DNA of 18,138 bases. Source: Acetobacteraceae bacterium. Lineage in GTDB: Bacteria; Pseudomonadota; Alphaproteobacteria; Acetobacterales; Acetobacteraceae. The stretch is from positions 1-18,138 of the forward strand of contig JADGHI010000017.1 in NCBI GenBank assembly GCA_019689515.1. The letters are read 5' to 3'. The notes under the pieces are model-generated. The model saw only the letters and a list, made by a program, of their open reading frames with translations, had not been told where the DNA came from and did not search any database. Position numbers and translations under genes: made by a program. Of this stretch, positions 7,936 to 17,128 are shown piece by piece (the first letter of the stretch is position 1; each line of letters begins with the position of its first letter).

Positions 7936-9594
7936 ATGCTGGTGATGGACGCGATCGCCGAGATCCTCAAGCGAGAGGGCATCTCGCACCTCTTCTGCTA
8001 CCCCACCACGCCGATCATCGAGGCCGCCGCCGCGGTCGGCATCCGCCCGATCCTCTGCCGGCAGGAGCGGGTCGGCGTGGACATGGCGAACGGCTACGCG
8101 CGCACGATGAACGGCCGCCCGCCCGCCGCCTTCGCCATGCAGTACGGGCCGGGCGCGGAGAACGCCTTCTCCGGCGTCGCCACCGCCTTCTCGGACGGCA
8201 GCCCGGTGCTCGTCCTGCCGCTCGGCCATCCGCGGGCGCGGGCGCAGGTCTTCCCGATGTTCCGCTCAAGCCGCGCCTATGACAGCATCACCAAGCAGGT
8301 CGAGGAACTGATCCTGCCCGGCGAGACCGTGAACGTGATGCGCCGCGCCTTCAGCGCGCTGAAGAACGGCCGCACGGCCCCAGTGATGGTCGAGGTGCCG
8401 CAGGACGTGGTCGGCGCCGAATTCCCCGGCGACACGCCACTCAACTACCGCCCCATGCGCGCGACGCGCTCCGCCGGCGACCCGCGCGACATCGAGGAGG
8501 CGGCGCGGATGCTGGTCGAGGCGCGCAGCCCTGTCCTCTACGCCGGCCAGGGCGTGATGTATGCCGAGGCGACGGCGGAGCTGCGCGAACTCGCCGAACT
8601 CCTCGCCGCGCCGGTGATGACGACGATGGAGGGCAAGGGCGCCTTCCCGGAGGACCACGCCCTCGCCCTCGGCACCGCGGCGATCGTGCTGACCGGGCCG
8701 GCGAAGCACTTCCTCGAGGCCTCCGACGTCGTGCTCGCGATCGGCGCGAGCCTGACGCGTCACAACATCACCACCGCCACCCTCCCGGCCGGCAAGCGCA
8801 TCATCCACGCCACCAACGACGCGCGCGACCTGCACAAGGCCTACGAGACCGAGCTCGCCATCCTCGGCGACGCCAAGCTGGTGCTGCGCCAGCTCATCGA
8901 CGCGGTGCGCGACCGCCTCGGCGCGAGCAAGGCGCGCGACGCCCGCCCGGTGGCGCAGGAGATCGCCCGCCTGCGCGACGAGTGGCTGGCGGAGTGGCAG
9001 GGCAAGCTCGGCTCCAAGGAGCGGCCGATCACGCCCTACCGCGTGATCGCGGAGTTCATGCGCGCCGTGGACCCGGCGGAGGCGATCGTCACGCACGATT
9101 CCGGCAGCCCGCGCGACCAGATCATCCCCTTCTACCGGGCCGTCACGCCGCGGAGCTACATCGGCTGGGGCAAGTCGCACGCGCTCGGCACGGGGCTCGG
9201 CCTCACCATCGGCGCCAAGCTCGCCGCGCCGGACAAGTTCTGCGTGAACTTCATGGGCGACGCCGCCTTCGGCATGACGGGCCTCGACTTCGAGACGGCG
9301 GTGCGCGTCGGCGCGCCGATCTGCACGGTGGTGTTCAACAACTCCACCATGGCGATCGAAACCGGCCACATGAAGCTCTCGCACGAGAAGTACCGCACAC
9401 GCGACATCGGCGGGAATTACGCCGCGATCGCGCGCGACCTCGGCGGCTGGAGCGAGCGCGTGGAGGACCCGGAGGAGATCGCCGGCGCCATCCGCCGCGC
9501 CCGCCGCGCGACCGAGGAGGGGCGCGCCGCGCTGCTCGAATTCATCACGGGTCCGGAGCAGGCCTTCTCCTTCCGCCGCGCCGCCTCGGGCTAG
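7936..9594 (+). CDS. Thiamine-diphosphate-dependent enzyme (acetolactate synthase / decarboxylase superfamily)
   Basis: A 552-aa enzyme with the three-domain layout of the acetolactate synthase/benzoylformate decarboxylase/sulfopyruvate decarboxylase group. The N-terminal PYR domain contains the cofactor-activating glutamate, E44, in CRQERVGVDMANGYAR. A central domain spans about 190-330 (PVLYAGQGVMYAEAT onward). The C-terminal PP domain has the ThDP/Mg motif from MGDAAFGM (G441-D442) to N468-N469, a normal 26-residue spacing, although the third motif residue is Ala rather than the usual Gly. Members cleave or condense 2-oxo acids; the actual substrate cannot be read. ATG 7936 has GGAGGAGGA eight bases upstream. 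The same frame is open all the way back through the permease, but there is no reason to think the two are fused. A hairpin lies just after the stop. Confidence 0.9.
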   Translation: MLVMDAIAEILKREGISHLFCYPTTPIIEAAAAVGIRPILCRQERVGVDMANGYARTMNGRPPAAFAMQYGPGAENAFSGVATAFSDGSPVLVLPLGHPRARAQVFPMFRSSRAYDSITKQVEELILPGETVNVMRRAFSALKNGRTAPVMVEVPQDVVGAEFPGDTPLNYRPMRATRSAGDPRDIEEAARMLVEARSPVLYAGQGVMYAEATAELRELAELLAAPVMTTMEGKGAFPEDHALALGTAAIVLTGPAKHFLEASDVVLAIGASLTRHNITTATLPAGKRIIHATNDARDLHKAYETELAILGDAKLVLRQLIDAVRDRLGASKARDARPVAQEIARLRDEWLAEWQGKLGSKERPITPYRVIAEFMRAVDPAEAIVTHDSGSPRDQIIPFYRAVTPRSYIGWGKSHALGTGLGLTIGAKLAAPDKFCVNFMGDAAFGMTGLDFETAVRVGAPICTVVFNNSTMAIETGHMKLSHEKYRTRDIGGNYAAIARDLGGWSERVEDPEEIAGAIRRARRATEEGRAALLEFITGPEQAFSFRRAASG

Positions 9595-9600
9595 TGCCGG

Positions 9601-9616
9601 CCGGCGCTGGCGCCGG
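9601..9616 (+). terminator. Short GC hairpin after the ThDP enzyme gene
   Basis: CCGGCG and CGCCGG form a perfect 6-bp stem around the loop CTGG, seven bases past the stop codon and followed by only two T. It could act as a weak intrinsic terminator; in DNA this GC-rich, short palindromes also arise by chance. Confidence 0.35.
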
Positions 9617-9668
9617 TTGACGCATCCGCGCCGATGCGCCGATCCTGGCGCCCGGGGAGGAACGGCGA

Positions 9669-10132
9669 ATGCTAAAGACCTACACGGTCGCCTATCCGGC
9701 GATGCCCGCGCGCGACCAGGAGGAGTGCGCGCGGGCGTCACGCAGCGCTTCGGGGCGCCGGGTGAGATCGACGAGGAGACCGGCGCGACGCGGCGCGTAA
9801 GCGTGACGCCCTCGCCCCGCACCAGGCCGCACCCGCCGGTCTTCGTCTCCAGCAGCGCGGAGACCATCGCCTTCCGCGCCAAGCACGGCTTCGTGCCGAC
9901 CTGCTTCACCTCGATCGCCTCCGCCGACCCGTTCGCATGCGGCAGGATCGAGAGCGTGCGCCGACAGATGATCGAACCGTGGAAGGTCTTCCCGGCGAAG
10001 CATGTCGCGCCGATCAACCACTACGCCCAGACGCCGAAGGAGGTCGCGATCGAGACGCTCGACCTGTTCATGCACCGCATCACGCCAGCGCTGGACGAGG
10101 TGATCCACGACGCGCACCGGGCCACCGCCTGA
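9669..10132 (+). pseudogene. Remnant of a luciferase-like flavin-dependent oxidoreductase (LLM class)
   Basis: Two pieces in different frames look like one decayed gene. A good ribosome binding site (GGGGAGGAA, 9655-9662) precedes ATG 9669, which opens a frame reading MLKTYTVAYPAMPARDQEE but stops at about 9800 after 44 codons. The neighbouring frame, open from 9617 to 10132, contains from about 9800 the stretch TRPHPPVFVSSSAETIAFRA followed by KHGFVPTCFTS, resembling the middle-to-late part of luciferase-family monooxygenases (QRPHPPVFVxSS...AxxxG). It ends with a plausible C-terminal helix (LDLFMHRITPALDEV). Intact members have 300-350 residues, so roughly half is missing, including the N-terminal flavin-binding strands. 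An internal deletion plus frameshift is the simplest reading. The family call rests on a short match; an unknown intact 171-aa protein from 9617, or a shorter one from GTG 9725, is the alternative. Confidence 0.45.
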
Positions 10133-10159
10133 ACGGCGCCCGGCGGGATTGGCTGTGGT

Positions 10160-10193
10160 CCGGGCCGCCCCGATGGCCAGGGGGCGGCTCCGG
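10160..10193. terminator. Strong hairpin downstream of the oxidoreductase remnant
   Basis: GCCGCCCC (10164-10171) pairs with GGGGCGGC (10181-10188) across a 9-nt loop. The stem extends outward by four more pairs (CCGG with CCGG) past a single bulged T at 10189. It lies 28 bases after the stop at 10132 and about 100 bases before the P450 promoter candidate, so it probably ends the transcript of the ThDP region and insulates the P450 gene. No T-run follows. Confidence 0.5.
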
Positions 10194-10295
10194 CTTCCCG
10201 GGCCGGCGCCCTCCCGCGCCGGTCCTCGTCTCCGCCCCCGGCGGTGCACCGTCACGCGCGGTGACCTGCCCGGTCGGCAGTGCAACGGTTACGGT

Positions 10296-10323
10296 TTGAC
10301 AACACGGGATTAAGACGCAGGAT
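10296..10323 (+). promoter_or_regulatory. Candidate sigma-70-type promoter of the P450 gene
   Basis: A perfect TTGACA hexamer (10296-10301) is followed after 16 bases by CAGGAT (10318-10323), which keeps three of six -10 consensus bases (A2, A5, T6). Transcription would start near 10330, giving a leader of about 25 bases that contains the ribosome binding site GAGAGGAGG and the ATG at 10355. This supports that start over the GTG at 10280, which lies upstream of the promoter. The stretch is locally AT-richer than its surroundings. Confidence 0.42.
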
Positions 10324-10354
10324 CGATCACAGGTCGGAGAGGAGGCCGCTGCGC

Positions 10355-11767
10355 ATGTCGGAATTGCGATTCGTCCCGCCCCCGCCCCCGGTGCCGGAGA
10401 AGCCGCTCAAGGGCTTCGCGCTGATCGACGCGCTGCGCACCAACGTCCTCAAGATGTGGCCGAAGGAGGCCTTCGAGGTCCCGGTGCTGGCCCAGGAGGC
10501 GCTCGGCAAGCCGATCATCCTGCTCAACGAGCCCGAGGCGGTGCGGCACGTGCTCGTCGAGAACGAGCAGAACTACACCCGCTCGCCGATCCGCATCCGC
10601 ATCCTCCGCCCGGTCGTGCGCAACGGCCTGCTGCTGGCGGAAGGCGAGTTCTGGCGGCACTCGCGCCGCATCGCCGCGCCGGCCTTCTCGCCCCGCGCCC
10701 TGCCGATCCTGACCCGGCACTTCGCGCTCGGCGCGCAAGAGATCATCGCCTCGCTCGAAGGCCCGGCCGCCCGGGGCGCACCGGTGAATTTCCTCGACCT
10801 GGTCCGGTACTGGTCCATCGACCTCAGCGGGAAGTCGATGTTCTCGCTCGAGATGTCGGACTTCGGCCCGCGGATGCATGCGCTGATGACGCGCTACGTC
10901 GAGCATCTGGGCCGGCCCTTCCTGCTCGACGTGCTGCTGCCGATGCACATCTCCAGCCCGCGCGACCTGATGCGTCGGCGGCTCGAGAAGTCCTGGATGG
11001 GCATGCTCGACGAGGTGGTGGAGAAGCGCCTCCAGGCCAAGCGGATGGAAGCGGGCGGCGAGCGCGACCTGCTCGACCTCCTGCGCGAGGCGCGCGACCC
11101 GGAGAGCGGGGCGGAGTTCACGCGCGAGCAGCTGCGCGACCAGGTCGCCACCATGCTGGTCGCAGGGCAGGAGACGACGACCTCCGGCCTCTTCTGGACG
11201 ATCTACCTCCTCGCCCTCAACCCCGCCCTGCAGGAGCGCATCGCAGCGGAGGCGGCGGAGCTGGACCTCGGCCCGGACAACGCCGCGCAGGCCTTCCAGG
11301 CGCTGACCTTCACCCGCGCCGTGTTCAACGAGGCGCTTCGTCTCTACCCGCCGGTGTTCATGATCGTCCGCAAGGCGGTCGCCGAGGACAAGGCCGGCAG
11401 CGCGACGATCCCACCCGGCGCGACGGTGATGATCGCGCCCTGGGTGCTGCAGCGGCACCGCCAGTACTGGCAGGAGCCGGAGGTGTTCGACCCGGCACGC
11501 TTCCTCCCCGGCGCGCCGCGGCCGCAGCCGATGACCTACCTGCCCTTCGGCACGGGGCCGCGCGTATGCATCGGCGCGCAATTCGCCACCGCGCTCTCCG
11601 TCCTGCTGATCGCCAGCATCGTGCGCCGCTTCCGCATCGAGCTGACGAGCACGCGCCCCGCCATGCCGGTCTGCGTGGCGACCTGCCGGCCGGACCACGC
11701 GCCCGAGTTCCGCCTGCACCCGCGCGGCGCAGCCTCGGGGACAGCGGTCGCGCAGGCGGCGGCCTAG
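10355..11767 (+). CDS. Cytochrome P450
   Basis: A 470-aa soluble haem monooxygenase. The I-helix oxygen-activation motif AGQETTTS starts at A270. The K-helix ExxR motif is E326-ALR-R329 followed by LYPP, and the haem loop FGTGPRVCIG spans F398 to G407 with the axial ligand C405. There is no membrane anchor at the N-terminus, as expected for bacterial P450s, and the proline-rich start (FVPPPPPVP) recalls self-standing fatty-acid or terpene hydroxylase relatives. The I-helix acid is Glu (GQETT), seen in some families in place of the more common Asp. ATG 10355 has GAGAGGAGG about 10 bases upstream. A class I P450 needs a ferredoxin and a reductase; the reductase gene lies convergently downstream but no ferredoxin is present. 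The substrate cannot be inferred. Confidence 0.94.
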   Translation: MSELRFVPPPPPVPEKPLKGFALIDALRTNVLKMWPKEAFEVPVLAQEALGKPIILLNEPEAVRHVLVENEQNYTRSPIRIRILRPVVRNGLLLAEGEFWRHSRRIAAPAFSPRALPILTRHFALGAQEIIASLEGPAARGAPVNFLDLVRYWSIDLSGKSMFSLEMSDFGPRMHALMTRYVEHLGRPFLLDVLLPMHISSPRDLMRRRLEKSWMGMLDEVVEKRLQAKRMEAGGERDLLDLLREARDPESGAEFTREQLRDQVATMLVAGQETTTSGLFWTIYLLALNPALQERIAAEAAELDLGPDNAAQAFQALTFTRAVFNEALRLYPPVFMIVRKAVAEDKAGSATIPPGATVMIAPWVLQRHRQYWQEPEVFDPARFLPGAPRPQPMTYLPFGTGPRVCIGAQFATALSVLLIASIVRRFRIELTSTRPAMPVCVATCRPDHAPEFRLHPRGAASGTAVAQAAA

Positions 11768-11781
11768 CTCGGCATAGACGA

Positions 11782-11805
11782 GGGCGCGCCAGCCCGGGCG
11801 CGCCC
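11782..11805. terminator. Bidirectional terminator hairpin between P450 and ferredoxin reductase genes
   Basis: GGGCGCGCC (11782-11790) and GGCGCGCCC (11797-11805) form a perfect 9-bp stem with a 6-nt loop. It sits in the 46-bp gap between the two convergent stop codons, exactly where a shared terminator is expected. It lacks a T-run on either strand, as is usual in such GC-rich DNA. Confidence 0.62.
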
Positions 11806-11813
11806 GGCGCGGA

Positions 11814-13088
11814 TCACGGCACCGCAGCCTGCCTGCCGGAACCGCCGGCGGGCGAGGCGACGGCGAATGCCTTCAGGTCGAAGGCGGGATCCGCCGCCTG
11901 CTCCGGCATCAGGCCGACGCCGCCGCGCTCCAGGATCCTGCGGGCGAGGACGTGGTCAAGCGGTCGGTTGACCGACTCCACGCCGACCAGCCGTCCGTCC
12001 CGGAAGCAGAACACGGAGAAGCCCTGCCCCGCCGCCGGATCGCCGCGCACAACGGCCCGCTCATGCGGCACGGACAGCCCCGCGATCTGCAGCTTGAGCG
12101 CCCCCTGGTCGCTCCAGAACCACGGCAGGCTCCCGTAGGGCGCCGGGCGGCCGAGGAGCCGCGCGGCGACGCAGCGCGCCTGGTCCACCGCGTTCTGCAC
12201 CGATTCGAGCCGCAGCAGCACCCCGTCCGCGAAGCGGCACGGGAAGCGCGCGCAGTCGCCGATCGCCGAGATCGCCGGGTCTCCGGTCTGCAACAGTGCG
12301 TCCACTACGATGCCGTCCGCGACGGCGAGCCCCGCCGCGGCCGCCAGCTCGGCATCCGGGACCACGCCGATGCAGACCAGTACGAGATCGGCCGGGAAAC
12401 GCGTCCCGTCCGCGGTCTCGACGCCGGTGGCGCGGCCGTTCTCGCCGATGATGCGTGCGACGGCGGCGCCGAAGGCGAAGCGCACCCCGGCGCGCTCATG
12501 CGTGGCGCGGAAATGCCCAGCGACAAGGGGCGACACCGCGCGCACCATCGGCCGGTTCAGCGCCTCGACGACCGTGACCTCGACACCGCGCGCGGCGGCG
12601 ACGGCCGCGAACTCCAGGCCGATGAACCCGGCGCCCACCACCACCGCCCGCTGCCCCGGCTCCAGCCGGCGCCGCAGCGCCTCCGCATCCGCCAGGGTGC
12701 GCAACTGCATCACGCCGTCCAGCGCCGCGCCCGGCACGGGCAGGGCGCGGTTGCGCGCGCCGGTGGCGAGCACGAGATGCTCGTAGGGCAGTGCCTCGCC
12801 GGTCGCGAGCAGCACGCGCCGCGCCTCGCGCTCAATCCGGACGGCGCGCGTGCCGGTGCGAAGCTCCAGCCGGTTCTCGGCGTAGAACGCCTCGGCCCGG
12901 AAGTGGAGCTGCGCGGCAACCGCCTTGCCCATCAGGTAGGCCTTGGAGAGCGGCGGGCGCTGATAGGGCAGCTCCGGCTCCTCGCCGACGAGCAGGATCC
13001 GGCCGTCATACCCGCCTTCGCGCAGCGACGCGGCAAGCTGGAAGCCCGCCTGGCCGGTTCCGACGATGATGATGCCCGGCCCGCTCAC
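11814..13088 (-). CDS. FAD-dependent NAD(P)H-ferredoxin reductase (rhodocoxin/putidaredoxin-reductase type)
   Basis: A 424-aa flavoprotein that would pass electrons from NAD(P)H to a ferredoxin. It has the FAD-binding Rossmann motif IIIVGTGQAGFQLAASLRE near the N-terminus, ELPYQRPPLSKAYLMG at about 37-52 and LVLATGARNRALPVPG. The NAD(P)H-binding motif VVVGAGFIGLEFAAVAAARG lies mid-protein, followed by AISAIGDCARFP, which positions FAD near residue 280. The last 90 or so residues (PWFWSDQGALKLQIAGL onward) are the Reductase_C domain found in PdR, ThcD and CamA-type proteins. Start is GTG 13088, the only start just ahead of the Rossmann strand, with a GAGG a few bases upstream. The upstream open frame to 13508 is not conserved-looking. 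Convergent with the P450 gene, a plausible redox partner although on a different transcript. Confidence 0.92.
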   Translation of the reverse strand: MSGPGIIIVGTGQAGFQLAASLREGGYDGRILLVGEEPELPYQRPPLSKAYLMGKAVAAQLHFRAEAFYAENRLELRTGTRAVRIEREARRVLLATGEALPYEHLVLATGARNRALPVPGAALDGVMQLRTLADAEALRRRLEPGQRAVVVGAGFIGLEFAAVAAARGVEVTVVEALNRPMVRAVSPLVAGHFRATHERAGVRFAFGAAVARIIGENGRATGVETADGTRFPADLVLVCIGVVPDAELAAAAGLAVADGIVVDALLQTGDPAISAIGDCARFPCRFADGVLLRLESVQNAVDQARCVAARLLGRPAPYGSLPWFWSDQGALKLQIAGLSVPHERAVVRGDPAAGQGFSVFCFRDGRLVGVESVNRPLDHVLARRILERGGVGLMPEQAADPAFDLKAFAVASPAGGSGRQAAVP

Positions 13089-13354
13089 CGCACCGCCTCG
13101 CGCTCGCTTGGGAAATCGATCCGCCGACCGCTCTGGCGCACCGACCGCACCGCGCCGGGAACCGCAACGTGGCGCCGCGGCGAACGATCGGTTCCGGGCA
13201 GGCCCGCCTCCGCCGCACGATGGGCTGCGCGAGAGGCCGGCCGGCGCAACGCCTCGCGCGGCCAGGTAAGACAAAGCACCGGTATGCGTCTCCTCATGGC
13301 TGGGGCACGCGTGTCGGGCACGATCTTCCGGCGGCACGGGATGGCATGACAAGC

Positions 13355-13379
13355 GCCGCCGCCGACTGAAGGCGGCGGC
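13355..13379. terminator. Orphan terminator-like hairpin in the divergent spacer
   Basis: GCCGCCGCC (13355-13363) pairs perfectly with GGCGGCGGC (13371-13379) around the AT-containing loop GACTGAA. It resembles the other intrinsic terminators in this window in stem length and composition, yet no recognisable gene ends next to it on either strand. It might end an unannotated small transcript or insulate the two divergent promoters. Confidence 0.4.
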
Positions 13380-13552
13380 CGAGACGGATGGCCTCGGGAG
13401 GCCCGGACACGCCCCCCACCCTGGAATCACGAGTCTACGATCGGCGATCCGACGCCCTTCGCGCCGCCCATTACGCCGCGAGCCGATGCTGCGGCGCGAT
13501 GGGCGCATACGTCACCACTGTTCGCAGCCATCCGGGCGACAGGCGCGCCTGG

Positions 13553-13566
13553 TTGATGTGGATCAA
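13553..13566. promoter_or_regulatory. FNR/FixK-type binding site
   Basis: The sequence TTGAT-GTGG-ATCAA is a perfect inverted repeat that matches the FNR/ANR/FixK consensus TTGAT-N4-ATCAA at all ten fixed positions. It stands out as an AT-rich island in very GC-rich DNA. It lies 162 bases upstream of the PEP synthase ATG. If it acts as a class II site centred near -41.5, transcription would start around 13601 with a leader of about 130 bases. It is the only such palindrome I noticed in the intergenic regions. The regulator itself is not encoded in the window. Confidence 0.65.
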
Positions 13567-13728
13567 GGTCCGCAAAGGCCCGCACCCGCAGGCTGCAAGC
13601 GGACGCGCCGGCGCCCATGTCCCCCGCACGACGCGAATATCCGCGTCCGTGGACCGGACGGCCCAGCCGGGCAACCGCGCCGGCGAGGGAGAACAGGAAC
13701 AGCTACGCCGCGCCGAAGGAGGGCACCA

Positions 13729-16205
<2,477 letters not shown>

Positions 16206-16209
<4 letters not shown>

Positions 16210-16526
16210 ACGGGCCGAACGTGCTGGACGAGGTCGCAGCCGAACGGACGCGGCAGGACGCGCAATGGGGTGGCGCCGGGCATGACGACGCGCAGCCGAC
16301 CGACACCTTCGTGCAACTCATCACCGATTACGCCGGCTGGGCACGGGTGAAGGCGCGCGAGGGCTCCTCGGTAGAGGCCCGGCATCGGTTGATCCAGGTT
16401 GCGGCGCTCGCGGTCGCCGCCGTCGAGAGCCTGGACCGGCGCAGCGGCGCGGGGCCCCTGGCCGTGCCGCCGGCCGCCGCGCCGGTGGGCGCGCCGGCGA
16501 GGGAGGATGGGCTGAACTGGGAGTGA
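16206..16526 (+). CDS. Small conserved-looking protein translationally coupled to PEP synthase
   Basis: A 106-aa acidic protein whose start ATG overlaps the ppsA stop in the sequence ATGA (16206-16209), a classic sign of translational coupling. The N-terminal part (VLDEVAAERTRQDAQWGG at 6-23, then HDD) and the helix RLIQVAALAVAAVESLDRR around 62-80 match a family of short uncharacterised proteins, common in phages and alphaproteobacteria and often described as MazG-like or hypothetical. The family call is from memory of the ERxRQDxxWGGxxHDD pattern. The last 25 residues are Ala/Pro-rich and probably disordered. A hairpin terminator lies just after the stop, so ppsA and this gene form a two-gene operon. 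No function is established. Confidence 0.75.
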
Positions 16527-16529
16527 CGT

Positions 16530-16554
16530 CCGCCGCGGCCACCTTCCGCGGCGG
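16530..16554 (+). terminator. Intrinsic terminator of the ppsA operon
   Basis: CCGCCGCGG (16530-16538) and CCGCGGCGG (16546-16554) form a perfect 9-bp stem with loop CCACCTT, four bases after the stop codon at 16526. Position and symmetry make it a convincing transcription terminator even without a T-run. Confidence 0.65.
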
Positions 16555-17128
16555 CAACCGGTAACGGCTGGCCGCGGCACTCTCGCGGGAATGCCTGGGG
16601 CTGCCTGGCCGTGCCCGCGGCGTGTGAGGGCCGAGTGCCGACCGCTGCCGATGCGGAGATAACGGGTGCGCCCGGCCGAATCGCCGCGCCGCGGGGGATC
16701 AAGGGCGCCGATCGGAGGCCCGACTCCGAAGCCCATCGCCAACGCCCCCCGGAGCGCCCCCGGTGCACGCCACAGCCGGTCCGACGGGACCTCACCGCCG
16801 CCGCTGCACGCGGGTGAGGCGGAGCGAGGCCGCAGGTGCTGAACGCAATCCACCGGGCGGGGGAAGGACGGGATCGTGCGGCGGGCAGGCCGGGAACCGG
16901 CCCGGCGGCCCGACTTCGCGACCGTTCGGTGAGAGAGCATCCTCGCCTTCGACCGCGGCCGATCGGTACCCACCGGAACGCGCGAAGTTCCACCGGACGG
17001 CGGGGCCGTCATGGGCGTTCCGGGCGCACAATTTCCACCGGCACGGCCGGCGGCGCTAGGCTGGCTCGGACGCCATCGGGTGGGACACGCGCCCCGCCGC
17101 GGCACGGCGGCGGCCGCCAGGGAGGCTC
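16555..17128. other. Intergenic region before the CorC/HlyC-type gene, no gene seen
   Basis: About 570 bases with no recognisable gene. Open frames on both strands translate to Arg/Pro/Gly-rich strings without family resemblance, and I see no tRNA or other structured RNA. A weak promoter-like pair, TTTCCA near 17033 and TAGGCT near 17056 about 18 bases apart, precedes the ribosome binding site of the next gene but is far from consensus. Confidence 0.5.

Larger units (their letters stand above)
13089..13728. other. 640-bp divergent spacer between ferredoxin reductase and PEP synthase
   Basis: This spacer must contain the promoters of the reductase (leftward) and PEP synthase (rightward) genes. 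It holds an FNR/FixK-type palindrome at 13553-13566 and a perfect 9-bp hairpin at 13355-13379. Several frames are open, but their translations are Arg/Pro/Ala-rich and unlike any protein I recognise, so I call no gene. A small RNA is possible (see findings). Confidence 0.55.

Noticed and set aside
5473..9594. A single 1373-aa fusion of a DMT permease with a ThDP enzyme.
   Set aside because: The middle 540 or so residues are the antisense translation of a clear CoA-transferase gene, and the ThDP enzyme has its own strong ribosome binding site and start at 7936.
6376..9594. Formyl-CoA transferase plus oxalyl-CoA decarboxylase pair for oxalate breakdown.
   Set aside because: The CoA-transferase is compatible, but the ThDP enzyme's N-terminal sequence looks like the acetolactate synthase/benzoylformate decarboxylase side, not oxalyl-CoA decarboxylase, and the genes are divergent.
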